This document shows, one piece after another, positions 18,466-28,400 of a stretch of DNA of 64,000 bases. A program made the position numbers and the translations under genes. The stretch comes from JADCRZ01 sp965200945. Its GTDB lineage: Bacteria > Bacteroidota > Bacteroidia > Chitinophagales > Chitinophagaceae. The notes beneath the pieces were generated by a model. That model saw only the letters and a program-made list of their open reading frames with translations. It searched no databases and was not told where the DNA came from. Location of the stretch: positions 6,014,001 through 6,078,000 of the forward strand of contig OZ241749.1 of assembly GCA_965200945.1 (NCBI GenBank). The letters run 5' to 3'. Every line of letters starts with the position of its first letter. Position 1 is the first letter of the stretch.

Positions 18466-21400
18466 TTGCGGTTAAAAAGTTTAGAAATAAAAGGGTTTAA
18501 AAGTTTCGCCGACAAAACGGTGGTGCAGTTCGATGAGAACATCACCGGCATCGTGGGGCCCAACGGTTGCGGAAAAAGCAACATCGTCGACAGCATCCGC
18601 TGGGTGATCGGCGAGCAGAAGATCAGCCACCTGCGCAGCGAAAACCTCGACAGCCTCGTGTTCAACGGCTCCAAGACCCGCGCCGGCAGCGGACTGGCCG
18701 AGGTCAGTCTTACCTTCGAAAACACCCGTAACCTGCTGCCGATGGAGTTCAGTACCATCACCGTCACCCGCAAATTTTACAAAAGCGGGGAAAGCGAATA
18801 CCGGCTCAACGACGTCAACTGCCGCCTCAAAGACATCCAGAACCTGTTTATGGATACCGGCGTTTCCACCGACTCCTATGCTATCATCGAGCTCGGCATG
18901 GTAGACGATATCATCAAGGACAAGGAAAACAGCCGCCGCCGCATGCTCGAACAGGCTGCCGGCATCTCAGTATACAAAACCCGTAAAAAAGAAGCTACCC
19001 AGAAACTCGACGCCACCGAGCAGGACCTCGCCCGCATCGAAGACCTCCTGTTCGAGATCATCAACCAGCTCAAGATAGTAGAGAACCAGGCCAAAAAAGC
19101 CGAGAAATACCAGGAGATCCGCAAGGAATACAAGGAGCTGAGCATCGAGCTCGTAAAAGCTTCCCTCGAAGGCTTCAACCTCACCTACCGCGACCTCACC
19201 GCCCAGACCGAAACGGAAACCGCCCGCAAAGCTGACCTTGAAAAAGGCATCGCCGAAGAAGATGCCACCCTGGAACAGGAACGTCAGAGTTTCGAAGAGC
19301 GGGAGAAAAGCCTGCAGGCGATCCAGCAATCATTCAACAACCTGCAGCAGCAGGTGAGGGGCAAGGAGAACGAGAAGAACCTGACCGTGCAGCAGGTCAA
19401 CTTTCTGCAGGACAAACAGCAGAACCTCCAGCAGTCGATCACCAAGAGTGAAGTGCAGCTCAAAAACTATACAGAAAGCATCGATTTCGCGAAACAGCAG
19501 ATCGAAGAGGAAGAGAAAAAAGCCGCCGAGCTCAAAACCCTGCTTCAGGAGAAAAGGGAAGTGGCCGAACAGAAACGCACCACCCGCGACGAAAAACGCA
19601 ATGCGGTGGATGTGGCCCGCAATGAGCATTTCGCCCGCCAGCGCAGCCAGTTCGAAGCCGAAAAAAAAACGGCTGTGTCGGAAGCGTCGTACCAGAACCT
19701 GCAGCGGTCGATCAACCAGATAAAGGATGAACGTACCTCACGCGACAACCAGCTCCAGGCACTGGAAAAAGAAGGCGGCGCCAAGGACCAGGACATCGGG
19801 TCGAAGAAGACGGCCCTCCAGCAATTGCAGGAAGCGCAGGAACAGATCAAAAAAAGCATCACCGCCAAACAGGATGACCTTGAAAAATTCCGCGGACAGC
19901 TGGTAGCAGAGAACAGGATCTTCGACGCCAAAAAGAACGAACACGACCTGCTGAAAAGCATGATCGATTCCATGGAGGGTTATCCCGAAAGCGTCAAGTT
20001 CCTGCACAAAAATGCCAGCTGGAACCTGAAGGCGCCCCTGCTAACAGATCTCATCTACGTTCAGAAAGATTACCGCGCAGCCGTCGAGAACGTACTGGAA
20101 CCTTACCTGAACTATTATGTGGTCAACAACCTCGAGGAAGGACTGCAGGCGGTGCAGCTGCTCGACCAGAACAAAAAAGGAAAGGCAAACTTCTTCCTGC
20201 TCGACAAACTGGCCGATCTCGACACACCTGCCGCTGCGCCCGACCATCATCCGGATGCGGTGCCCGTGATGGAAGTAATAGAAGTGGAAGAAAAGTACCG
20301 CCGGCTGGCAGAAATGCTGCTGGGCCGCGTGTACATCGCCAATACCGAAGAAGCCTTCTCCCAGAACCACGGTTCCGTGATCCTGGAGAAGCAGGGCAAA
20401 TACGTGAAGGGCCCCTATTATCTTACCGGCGGCAGCGTCGGCAAGTTCGAGGGTAAACGGATCGGCCGGGCCAAGAACCTGGAGAAACTCCGGGAAGAGA
20501 TCGGTGTGCTCGACGGGGTGATCGCCGATCTGAAAAAACAGATCCAGCAGGCGCAGACCGGGCTGCAGCAACTGACTGGCCAGCTGAAAGACCAGGCCAT
20601 CCGCCAGCTGCAGAACGAGATTAATGCCAGCGAGCACCAGTTCATCTCCATCCGCAATAAGATCGAAAGCCTGCATTCGTACCAGGAAGCTTCGCAGAAA
20701 AGACTGGAAGAGCAGGAAAAGCAGCTCGAAACTGCGGCGGCCGCCATGCAGCAGACCGCTGCCGAATCGAGCAAGCTGGGCACGCTGCTGCAGGAAACGG
20801 CCGAAAAGCTGCGCGCTGCCGAAGAAGCATACAAAAATGCGGAGACCGAATACGCACAGGCCAATACCCAATACAACGACATAAACCTGCAGGTGACCCG
20901 CCAGCAAAGCCGCATCGGTTCCATCCGCCAGGAGTACGAGTTCAAGAACCGGCAGATCCATGAGCTCACCCAGCAAACAGAGTCGAACACCGTGCAGCTG
21001 AAACAGGTGCACGAAAAGATAGAAGAGAACAGCGGCATCCTGCAGACCGTACAGGAAGCGCTGTCAACGCTCACGGCCAACCGCGAAAAGGAAGAACAGC
21101 GGTTGAAGGAGACCGACCAGGCCTATTACAAACAGCGGAACCTGATCCACGAAAAGGAGGGGAGCCTGCGCCAGAAAATAAAATCAAAGGAACAGGTCGA
21201 ATACCTGCTCAATGCGATCAAAGACCGCCTCAACGAACTGAAGCTGAAACTGGCGGGCATGAAGGAACGCCTCAATGTGGAATTCCGCATCCAGCTCGAT
21301 GATATCCTGGATCAGCCCCGCACGGGCAAGCAGAGCATCGAAGACCTGCAGGAAAAGACCGACCGCATCAAAAAGCGCATCGACAACATAGGCGAGATCA

Positions 21401-21993
21401 ACCCCACCGCCATAGAGGCTTTCCAGGAGATGAAGAAACGCTATGAGTTCATCGTTGAACAGAAAGACGACCTCGTAAGCGCCAAGGACAGTCTGCTCAA
21501 GACCATCGCCGAAGTGGAAAGCACCGCCAACCAGCAGTTCCTGACGACCTTCAACCAGGTAAAGGAAAACTTCCAGAAAGTGTTCAAGGCCCTCTTCACC
21601 GAAGACGATACCGCCGACATCACGCTGGAGAACCCCGACAACCTTGCAGAGACCAGCATCGACATCATCGCCAAGCCCAAAGGCAAGCGGCCATCGTCCA
21701 TCACCCAGCTGAGCGGAGGCGAAAAAACCCTGACCGCCACGGCGCTGCTCTTTGCCATCTACCTCATCAAACCCGCACCGTTCTGTATCCTCGACGAGGT
21801 AGATGCCCCGCTCGACGACGCCAACGTAGGCAAGTTTACCAAAATGATCCGGCAGTTCAGCAACGAAAGCCAGTTCATCATCATCACCCACAACAAAATG
21901 ACCATGAGCACCGTCGATGTTATCTACGGCGTCACCATGCAGGAAGCCGGCGTGAGCAAGCTCGTACCGGTTGATTTCAGGGGGTTGAATTAA
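18466..21993 (+). CDS. smc: Chromosome segregation protein SMC
   Basis: 1175 residues when started at the TTG of 18466, which gives the family's standard opening xRLKSLEIKGFKSFADKTV; there is no ATG here, and the frame is open further back to a TTG at 18415. It has the ATPase head with Walker A GPNGCGKSNIVD (about residue 30), long coiled coils, a hinge around residues 500-680 (SMEGYPESVKFL, GKANFFLLDKL), a second coiled coil, the signature LSGGEKTLTA near 1082 and Walker B CILDEVDAPLDD near 1106. SMC dimers with ScpA/ScpB condense the chromosome. About 290 bp without a gene precede it. Confidence 0.96.
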   Translation: MRLKSLEIKGFKSFADKTVVQFDENITGIVGPNGCGKSNIVDSIRWVIGEQKISHLRSENLDSLVFNGSKTRAGSGLAEVSLTFENTRNLLPMEFSTITVTRKFYKSGESEYRLNDVNCRLKDIQNLFMDTGVSTDSYAIIELGMVDDIIKDKENSRRRMLEQAAGISVYKTRKKEATQKLDATEQDLARIEDLLFEIINQLKIVENQAKKAEKYQEIRKEYKELSIELVKASLEGFNLTYRDLTAQTETETARKADLEKGIAEEDATLEQERQSFEEREKSLQAIQQSFNNLQQQVRGKENEKNLTVQQVNFLQDKQQNLQQSITKSEVQLKNYTESIDFAKQQIEEEEKKAAELKTLLQEKREVAEQKRTTRDEKRNAVDVARNEHFARQRSQFEAEKKTAVSEASYQNLQRSINQIKDERTSRDNQLQALEKEGGAKDQDIGSKKTALQQLQEAQEQIKKSITAKQDDLEKFRGQLVAENRIFDAKKNEHDLLKSMIDSMEGYPESVKFLHKNASWNLKAPLLTDLIYVQKDYRAAVENVLEPYLNYYVVNNLEEGLQAVQLLDQNKKGKANFFLLDKLADLDTPAAAPDHHPDAVPVMEVIEVEEKYRRLAEMLLGRVYIANTEEAFSQNHGSVILEKQGKYVKGPYYLTGGSVGKFEGKRIGRAKNLEKLREEIGVLDGVIADLKKQIQQAQTGLQQLTGQLKDQAIRQLQNEINASEHQFISIRNKIESLHSYQEASQKRLEEQEKQLETAAAAMQQTAAESSKLGTLLQETAEKLRAAEEAYKNAETEYAQANTQYNDINLQVTRQQSRIGSIRQEYEFKNRQIHELTQQTESNTVQLKQVHEKIEENSGILQTVQEALSTLTANREKEEQRLKETDQAYYKQRNLIHEKEGSLRQKIKSKEQVEYLLNAIKDRLNELKLKLAGMKERLNVEFRIQLDDILDQPRTGKQSIEDLQEKTDRIKKRIDNIGEINPTAIEAFQEMKKRYEFIVEQKDDLVSAKDSLLKTIAEVESTANQQFLTTFNQVKENFQKVFKALFTEDDTADITLENPDNLAETSIDIIAKPKGKRPSSITQLSGGEKTLTATALLFAIYLIKPAPFCILDEVDAPLDDANVGKFTKMIRQFSNESQFIIITHNKMTMSTVDVIYGVTMQEAGVSKLVPVDFRGLN

Positions 21994-22049
21994 GGGGCTT
22001 GCAGAGTCATCATGCTGGCGTCCGGACAAGGATTGCGTGGGTACGCCGC

Positions 22050-22379
22050 ATTTGCAGATCATACAAGTTCGAAACCCTTGTGCACCTATCGCCCGCACCT
22101 CTAATCGGGTTGTCCCCTTTGCGCAGGCGAAGTTGCATGCCATCAGCCACACGCTGCTGCGCGCCTGTACGCGCGAAGGTCCCCGGAGATTGAACGGGAA
22201 GGATATTACGTAGTAAGCCTTGCATACCGGCTCACATCCATCCCCTCTTTGATTCTCCGTCCAGCCGCAGCAATAGGCGGCGATGGCAAGCGCGTGTTGG
22301 CGCCTGGCGATAATGACAACCGGGTTGGAGGTGCGACCCGATGGGATAGCAAGGTTTCGAACACGTATGGTTCTAAACT
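22050..22379. repeat. 330-bp fold-back (MITE-like) intergenic element
   Basis: The two halves of this gene-free interval are imperfect inverted copies. Outer arms share GTTCGAAACC (left at 22067; right complement ends at 22362), then TTG, ATCG, CGCACCTC, GGTTGTC; further in both share CGC-AGGCG, TGCCATC and GCTGCTGCG-like blocks. The right arm's plus-strand core (CGCCTGGCGATAATGACAA, TTGGAGGTGC) also matches the repeats at 29.8 and 42.05 kb. No protein is encoded. It sits between smc and a methyltransferase gene. Confidence 0.65.
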
Positions 22380-22446
22380 GTGGCACTCCGTCAAATGAGC
22401 CTGAATGAAATAGTGAAAAGTGGGAATGCCTTCCGGCGCTACCCCG

Positions 22447-23529
22447 TTACTTCTTGAATATCATCAATGGGTATTCTCCGTTCAATCCGCACCTTTCGGG
22501 GTATTTTTCTTCTTGATCGTAGATCCAGCGGAGCAGTTTTTTGCCTAACAGGCCGGAGTGGACATAGTAATGCAAGAAGGGCACACTGACCGACCGCCAC
22601 ACCTTCAACTCAAAAGAAGGCAGGTGCTTGCGGAAAAAGCGGGGAGTGTGGGCATAGAAGTACAGCCGGCCTTTCTGGCTCTTGCCGCTGAACACTACCT
22701 GCGCCACTTCGGTGACCCGGTTCTTCACGAACACAAATCCCCGGAACGGCAGCAGCCACACATTCATCCAGCGCGAATGTTTGTACCAGTCGTACACCAC
22801 CACGCCGGTGCCGTTTGGTTTCAGGGAGCGGTACAGCTCGTTGATGGCTTTTACCTGCTGGTTCTTGGGGATATGGTAGATGGTATGCAGCGACAGGAAA
22901 CAGTCGATCGTGTTGTCTTTGAAAGGCAGGTCCACAATGTCGGATAAGATGCAGATGCCTTTCGGGCCCAGCTTTTTCTTGGCTTCCATGAGGGCCTGGA
23001 AAGAAAAGTCGACGCAGATACGGTATTCGTAGCCGGCGGAATATTCGAGGTATTCGGGATACTGGATGGCGCCAGAAGCAGCGTCCAGCAGGTATTTACC
23101 CGTGGGCTGCAGGTAGCGGGCTACCCGCTGGTGGCATTTTCTGATATATTCCCTCGATACCTCCCGCAGGTCTTCGTAGATGATGGCATCGGTATAAAAA
23201 CCTGTTTTGTCGGTGAGCCATCCTTCCTGGTCATAAAAATCCTTTACCCAATGCTTGTCCGCATCCATGAGGCCGGTGACAACCGTATCGATCGTAGGGG
23301 CCAGGGCAAGGTCTTTGAGCAGGATGATGATGTCGTTGATGACAGGATAGATATAGGTATTGCTCGAACAGATGAGTGCCTGTTCGAGGGTGGTGGTCAT
23401 GGGTCTGCCATCCAGCTGCCACACCTTGCCTGCCGCGATCCCGCTGTTGAGCGAGCCGATCTCTTCCGGTTCCATGAACCGGAGGTTGCTTTTAGTGATG
23501 GGACAGGAAAGAATCGAGAGCCACTCCAT
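22447..23529 (-). CDS. SAM-dependent methyltransferase with Trm112-like N-terminus
   Basis: 360 residues from ATG 23529 (MEWLSILSCPITKSNLRF). The first 65 residues resemble the Trm112p/UPF0434 small domain. A class I methyltransferase domain follows: motif I region KYLLDAASGAIQYPEY, acidic end of beta-2 in ICVDFSFQAL, ILSDIVDLPFKDNTIDCFLS and LYRSLKPNGTGVVVYDWYKH. The glycine-rich motif I is atypical (AASGA). The C-terminal 100 residues have a hydrophobic segment. The target molecule is unknown; it is monocistronic. Confidence 0.8.
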   Translation of the reverse strand: MEWLSILSCPITKSNLRFMEPEEIGSLNSGIAAGKVWQLDGRPMTTTLEQALICSSNTYIYPVINDIIILLKDLALAPTIDTVVTGLMDADKHWVKDFYDQEGWLTDKTGFYTDAIIYEDLREVSREYIRKCHQRVARYLQPTGKYLLDAASGAIQYPEYLEYSAGYEYRICVDFSFQALMEAKKKLGPKGICILSDIVDLPFKDNTIDCFLSLHTIYHIPKNQQVKAINELYRSLKPNGTGVVVYDWYKHSRWMNVWLLPFRGFVFVKNRVTEVAQVVFSGKSQKGRLYFYAHTPRFFRKHLPSFELKVWRSVSVPFLHYYVHSGLLGKKLLRWIYDQEEKYPERCGLNGEYPLMIFKK

Positions 23530-23704
23530 GTGCAAATAAGGGTGTTGAATGCGTATTATTATGTTCAGCCGCTTTTACGCATTTTTTTACGGTTTATTGT
23601 CAATTGGTTATACTAAATAACCTAATAAAATGATAATTTCCAATTCTGTTCCGGAAGGCATAAATAAGGGGCGCCTGTGATGGCGCTGAACAGGGGAAGG
23701 CGGT

Positions 23705-24745
23705 TTATTTCATCACGAGTTTACCGATGCGCCCGTTGCCGCCGGCAAGATAGACCGATTTGCCGTCCTTTGCTTTCCGGCATACATGATAGCTGTCTCT
23801 GGAGATAAGCTGCCAGTTCATACCGCCATCTGCCGACACGTCGACTCCGGAGGTGCCGCAACAGATGAGGCGGTCATGACTGATGAACTCTACGCAGGAG
23901 CGGTAGCCATGAGGAGGAGTGGAGGGCGTGAGCCAGGTCTTGCCCCCGTTCCTGGTGACGGCGCAGTTGCGCGCGCTGATGGTGTCGGCCTTGAAATCGC
24001 CTCCTACGACAACGAAATAGTTGCTGTTCTTGATCTTTTTGTCGTCGCGCACCGCGATGGAATTGGCCCCGGTGCTTTCGGTGCCCTGCACCAGCGGCAG
24101 GTCGATGGGTGCGCCTTTCCACATGAGGCGGGCCCTTTTGCCGCCCGTTACAAAACAGGCTTCCGAGCGGTCGAGCTTGCGGATGTTGGTGCCGCTGCTG
24201 GCGAAACAGCCTTCGCCGCTGTCGGCTGCCGGCAGCTTGTCGTAGCTGAGGTCGTGCCAGCTGTCGCCCTCGTCGAAGGTGCGGGCAATAAAAAACTTTC
24301 CGTTGATGGGGTCGCCCACTACGATGCCGCTTTGTTCGTTCCAGAATTCCATCGCATCGAGGAACATGCCGGCCGTTTTGTTTTCATAAACCAGTTTCCA
24401 GGTGTCGCCGCCATTGACTGTTTTGAGGATGCAGGCCGGTTCGCCGATGGCCATGATGATGGCGGTGGCGGCGTCGAGCGCTTCAATGTCGCGGAAATCC
24501 CGTTTCTCGAATCCCTTCACGATGATCCATTTCCAGGTATGCCCGCTGTCGACCGATTTGCCGACCGTGCCGTTGCTGCCGCTTACCCACACCACTTTCT
24601 CATCCACCACACTGAGTCCGCGGATGGACGTTTTGGTGCCGCTGGAAAGCAGTTCCACTTTTTGCGCATGGAGCATCGAACAAATAAACAGCAATGATAA
24701 CAGGAAGGAAACGCAGGTTGCAGTGGAGCGTAAAGCAGGCTTCAT
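23705..24745 (-). CDS. Secreted Ycf48/BNR-type beta-propeller protein
   Basis: 346 residues with a Sec signal peptide (LLSLLFICSMLHAQ, cleavage near residue 27). The mature part is built of Asp-box-like repeats: GKSVDSGHTWKWI, LKTVNGGDTWKLV, ARTFDEGDSWHDL, VTRNGGKTWLTP and VSADGGMNWQLI. It is annotated in related genomes as an oxidoreductase or Ycf48-like protein, but it has no catalytic motif I can point to. Likely periplasmic or surface; function not assignable. Confidence 0.82.
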   Translation of the reverse strand: MKPALRSTATCVSFLLSLLFICSMLHAQKVELLSSGTKTSIRGLSVVDEKVVWVSGSNGTVGKSVDSGHTWKWIIVKGFEKRDFRDIEALDAATAIIMAIGEPACILKTVNGGDTWKLVYENKTAGMFLDAMEFWNEQSGIVVGDPINGKFFIARTFDEGDSWHDLSYDKLPAADSGEGCFASSGTNIRKLDRSEACFVTGGKRARLMWKGAPIDLPLVQGTESTGANSIAVRDDKKIKNSNYFVVVGGDFKADTISARNCAVTRNGGKTWLTPSTPPHGYRSCVEFISHDRLICCGTSGVDVSADGGMNWQLISRDSYHVCRKAKDGKSVYLAGGNGRIGKLVMK

Positions 24746-25104
24746 GGCGGAAAGTTTTTGGTGAACGCTTGCACAAAACAGGGCAGCAGAAGAGTGGATC
24801 CGCTGCTGTGGTAAATATAGGGCAAAGCTTGCTTGAAGCGGCCAGCCCCTGCTGTTAAAAATAAGTTGAAACAGGTCAGCCTGCTTTGCCCGGTTCTCAT
24901 GGTAGCCAAAGCGTATAGATTTACCTGTAGGGATAGTGTCTTGTCAAAGATTTGTTCTACCTTTCTTTGCCGTTCGCGGGTTGCCTGCACTCACGGCCGG
25001 GCAGGAAGGCGTGTAAAGCGCACCTGCGGTGTGGCATGGATTTTTCTTTCGTTTAGTCAAGACAGTTGCTGAATTTATCAGTCACCCAATCAAATAAGTT
25101 TTTT
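24746..25104. other. Gene-free interval
   Basis: 359 bp between the divergent propeller gene and the small protein at 25105. It should hold promoters for both. No stem-loop, repeat or ORF stands out. Confidence 0.45.
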
Positions 25105-25689
25105 ATGGCACAGAATATTGTAGAGGCAATCCAGCAAAACCTGGGTTATTCTCCTATCCGCAAGATCGATCCGAATACGCAGGAAGCAAAGCAGAAAGAC
25201 AGTGCACCGGAGCCCAAAACGTTTGCCCAGGCGGCGATTCCCGCAGTATTGCTGGGTTTGTACAAATACGGCAGTACGGAACAGGGCGCCAACGATATTT
25301 TACATGGCAGCCGTACAGCCGACTGGCTGGGGATTTTTTATGACGACAAAAAAACAGATACGATCCAGAAAGTATCTACCTATTCCAATGTGGGATATGA
25401 CGACGCAGCCATCCGGATGGAAAGCATCGCCAGTGAAGCCGTTACGCTCATCAAGCAACAATTGCCTTCAGGAGCCAATTTTGCTGCCGTCAAAAGTTTC
25501 ATCACGCAGCAGCGCAACGATATCCTGTTGTACCTGCCAGGCGAACTGCAGCTGGGCTACCTGGTGAACGACAACACGCTCGACGACCGTACGCATAAGA
25601 TGGAAGGCCCCATGTCGAATTCCATGCACTTTATAGAAAAAATATTTTCCGGTTCCACCACCGAAAAAAATGAGCTCCGGGGCGAGTAA
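25105..25689 (+). CDS. Conserved-looking cytoplasmic protein of unknown function
   Basis: 194 residues from the ATG at 25105 (MAQNIVEAIQQNLGYSPIRK); an upstream in-frame ATG-like start at 25066 lacks support. It has no signal peptide or membrane helix. Sequence is balanced and soluble, with a proline-led alpha-helical stretch (FAQAAIPAVLLGLYKYGSTE). I do not recognise a family. A strong terminator follows 23 bp after the stop, and the codon use is like its neighbours, so it is a real gene. Confidence 0.75.
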   Translation: MAQNIVEAIQQNLGYSPIRKIDPNTQEAKQKDSAPEPKTFAQAAIPAVLLGLYKYGSTEQGANDILHGSRTADWLGIFYDDKKTDTIQKVSTYSNVGYDDAAIRMESIASEAVTLIKQQLPSGANFAAVKSFITQQRNDILLYLPGELQLGYLVNDNTLDDRTHKMEGPMSNSMHFIEKIFSGSTTEKNELRGE

Positions 25690-25712
25690 TCCCAGGCTCT
25701 ATATACCATACT

Positions 25713-25744
25713 AAAACCTTCCGGACTTTCCCGGAAGGTTTTTT
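25713..25744 (+). terminator. Rho-independent terminator
   Basis: AAAACCTTCCGG (25713-25724) pairs perfectly with CCGGAAGGTTTT (25731-25742) around a 6-nt loop, with a T-run. Confidence 0.9.
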
Positions 25745-25868
25745 ATTGACCATAGGGGCAAAAATCTTTTGTTTTATCCTTCCTGTCTGTTCTTCCTTAC
25801 AAAATGGTCCCTTCATGCATCACTCCGGCGGTCGGTATTGTCATGTATGTGCCGCCTAATGTGATCCA

Positions 25869-26534
25869 ATGAAATTTACTCCTTTCCTGCTGTTTCTGTT
25901 GCTCCACCTCACTGTCTGTTCGCAAACCAAAAGCCGGCAGCCTGTTTTCACTCAAGGGTATAAAGTGGCTGCCCGTTTTAATTTTACGGGTCTGGCAGAC
26001 CCGTTCGACAACAATGTTTCCGCAGGGGCTGAATGGACTATTAACCCCCACTGGTCATTGGTGCTGGACCTGGCCTATATCGAACATTCGAAATATCTGC
26101 ACAGTGTGAAAAGAACGTCCGGTTACATGTTCCGCCCTGCGATCCGCTATTACCCGTCATTGGATCACGAGGGTTTTCTGGAAGCAGTGGTGATGTACAA
26201 ACACGTCAACTACCACATTGTGGATTCGCTCGGGCGGGACTGCGTGAATGGGATACCCACCCATCAGGAGTATACGTCTTTCCTTTACGGCAAAAGTGTC
26301 ACCGGCATCAACCTGCAGGCCGGTGTTCAGGAAAACCTGTCACGCAACCACCTGCTGCGCCTGGAGGCATACATCGGGCTGGGGCTCCACTTCCGCAATC
26401 AGGACCTGGTCAATGAACCCAACACCTGTTACAACCAGTATCGCCACCTTGCATATACCATCAGCGGCACAAGCGGTTACTCAGTGCTGCCTAGTGCCCC
26501 TGCGGGCCTGCGCCTCATCTATTGCATCCGGTAA
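25869..26534 (+). CDS. Exported protein, probable small outer-membrane beta-barrel
   Basis: 221 residues with a signal peptide (FLLFLLLHLTVCSQ, cleavage about residue 19). The rest alternates polar and hydrophobic residues in strand-length runs (KVAARFNFTGLADPFDNNVS, WSLVLDLAYIEHSKYL, RLEAYIGLGLHFRNQ) and ends in an aromatic/hydrophobic strand (LRLIYCIR), a pattern typical of 8-stranded outer membrane proteins. DUF3575-like proteins look similar, but I cannot assign the family firmly. Confidence 0.65.
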   Translation: MKFTPFLLFLLLHLTVCSQTKSRQPVFTQGYKVAARFNFTGLADPFDNNVSAGAEWTINPHWSLVLDLAYIEHSKYLHSVKRTSGYMFRPAIRYYPSLDHEGFLEAVVMYKHVNYHIVDSLGRDCVNGIPTHQEYTSFLYGKSVTGINLQAGVQENLSRNHLLRLEAYIGLGLHFRNQDLVNEPNTCYNQYRHLAYTISGTSGYSVLPSAPAGLRLIYCIR

Positions 26535-26649
26535 AAACGGAACACCCCCGCAATGGCATCGTTGTCCATATTTTGAAGGGTTATATAAGCTTTCGAGCAA
26601 GCTGCTTTAAGACCCTGCTCTTCAATATCTTTGTTTTAATCATCGAACT

Positions 26650-27837
26650 ATGCCAACAAAAGAAGTCTGTATCCTCTCCGCCGTCCGTACGCCGATCGGC
26701 AGTTTCGGCGGTTCTTTGTCCGGTGTGTCTGCCACCCATCTGGGTGCCGTTGTTATCCGGCACGCACTCGAAAAAGCAGGCGTGACCGGAGCCGAAGTAA
26801 ATGAAGTGCTGATGGGGTGCGTGCTGCAGGCCAATCTCGGACAGGCGCCCGCGCGGCAGGCAGCGAAAATAGCAGGGCTACCCGATAACATCCCCTGTAC
26901 AACTGTGAACAAGGTCTGCGCCAGTGGCATGAAGGCCATCATGCAGGGCGCGCAAAGCATCCTGCTGGGCGACAATGACCTGGTGGTGGCGGGCGGTATG
27001 GAAAATATGAGCCAGGTGCCTTTCTACCTGCCCTCTCTCCGCTGGGGCAATAAATATGGCAACACCCAGGTAACCGACGGGCTGCATAAAGACGGGCTTA
27101 CCGATGTGTACAAGGATTATGCGATGGGATGCGCCGCCGACCTGTGCGCCAGCGAGTACGGCATCAGCCGGGAAGCACAGGATGCCTATGCCATCGAGAG
27201 TTACCGCCGCAGTGCCGCAGCCTGGCAGCAGCAACGGTTTGCAGACGAGATCGTGCCGGTAGCTATCCCGCAGAAAAAAGGCGAGCCGGTCTTTTTTTCG
27301 GAAGACGAAGAATACAAGAACGTGCGTTTCGACAAGATCGCCGGACTGAAGCCGGCCTTTACCCCAACTGGCACGGTAACGGCAGCCAACGCTTCCACCA
27401 TCAACGACGGGGCAGCGGCACTGGTGCTGGCAAGCCGGGAAAAAGCGACTGCGCTGGGAATCCGCCCGCTGGCGATCATCAGGGGATATGCCGATGCAGA
27501 GCAGGCGCCAGAATGGTTCACCACGTCGCCTGCGCTGACCGTTCCCAAAGCCATCCAGAAAGCGGGGCTGACAGTTCCTGACATCGACTATTTTGAATTG
27601 AACGAAGCCTTCAGCGTGGTGGGTATCGTAAACACGCAGCTCATGAAGCTCGACCCGGAACGCGTTAACCCATTCGGCGGGGGCGTCAGCCTGGGCCATC
27701 CGCTGGGATGCAGTGGCGCCCGCATTGTGGTGACCCTGCTGAGCGTGCTCCGGCAGCATGATGCCCGCTATGGAGCCGCCGGCATCTGCAACGGTGGAGG
27801 AGGCGCTTCCGCACTGGTGATCGAGCGGGAAAGATGA
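26650..27837 (+). CDS. Acetyl-CoA C-acetyltransferase (thiolase)
   Basis: 395 residues, normal for a biosynthetic/degradative thiolase that condenses or cleaves acetoacetyl-CoA. The nucleophilic Cys is in NKVCASGMKAIM near residue 90, NEAFSVV is near 318, the catalytic His is in GGVSLGHPLGCSGAR near 348, and the second Cys in GICNGGGGASAL near 379. The stop overlaps the next gene's ATG (ATGA at 27834-27837), so translation of the acetyltransferase may be coupled. Confidence 0.95.
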   Translation: MPTKEVCILSAVRTPIGSFGGSLSGVSATHLGAVVIRHALEKAGVTGAEVNEVLMGCVLQANLGQAPARQAAKIAGLPDNIPCTTVNKVCASGMKAIMQGAQSILLGDNDLVVAGGMENMSQVPFYLPSLRWGNKYGNTQVTDGLHKDGLTDVYKDYAMGCAADLCASEYGISREAQDAYAIESYRRSAAAWQQQRFADEIVPVAIPQKKGEPVFFSEDEEYKNVRFDKIAGLKPAFTPTGTVTAANASTINDGAAALVLASREKATALGIRPLAIIRGYADAEQAPEWFTTSPALTVPKAIQKAGLTVPDIDYFELNEAFSVVGIVNTQLMKLDPERVNPFGGGVSLGHPLGCSGARIVVTLLSVLRQHDARYGAAGICNGGGGASALVIERER

Positions 27838-28394
27838 CAAAACTGAACAGCTTAAAAATCTCAGACAGCCATATGAGTGATCCCATCTTTTTAAGGGAAG
27901 CGAACCTCTACGACGCAGGTACGATCGCCGACCTGAGCCGCAAAACCTTTTACGACACCTTCGCCGTCCACAACACGGAAGAGAACATGATCCTTTTCAT
28001 GAACCGGCAGTTCACGCGCGATGCGCTGGCCGCCGAAGTAGGCATGCGCGACAATACTTTTCTGCTGGCTTACTACAACTACGAACTTGCAGGCTACGTA
28101 AAGCTGCGGGAAAGCAAGGGGCCTCCTGAGCTGAAAGGCTTTACCACGCTGGAGATCGCGCGCATATATGTGGTAAAAAGCATGCTCGGACTGGGAGTGG
28201 GAGAGGAGCTGATGCGGCAGTCGATCGAGATGGCCCGGAAACGTGCGAAGCAGATGGTATGGCTGGCAGTGTGGGAAAAAAACGAGCGGGCCATGCGCTT
28301 CTATACCCGCTGGGGGTTTGAAACATTCAGCAAACAGGTCTTTGTGCTGGGCACCGATCTCCAGAACGACTGGATCATGAAAAAAGAATTATAG
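27834..28394 (+). CDS. GNAT family N-acetyltransferase
   Basis: 186 residues if started at the overlapping ATG, or 173 from MSDPIFLREA (27873). The GNAT fold is shown by the N-terminal FLREANLYDAGTIADLSRKT, the strand GYVKLRES, the acetyl-CoA loop IYVVKSMLGLGVGEELM (a Q/RxxGxG/A-like turn) and WEKNERAMRFYTRWGFETF at the end. These are motifs A and B of the superfamily. The acceptor substrate is unknown. Coupled to the thiolase gene by a 4-bp overlap. Confidence 0.88.
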   Translation: MTKLNSLKISDSHMSDPIFLREANLYDAGTIADLSRKTFYDTFAVHNTEENMILFMNRQFTRDALAAEVGMRDNTFLLAYYNYELAGYVKLRESKGPPELKGFTTLEIARIYVVKSMLGLGVGEELMRQSIEMARKRAKQMVWLAVWEKNERAMRFYTRWGFETFSKQVFVLGTDLQNDWIMKKEL

Positions 28395-28400
28395 TTCTCT

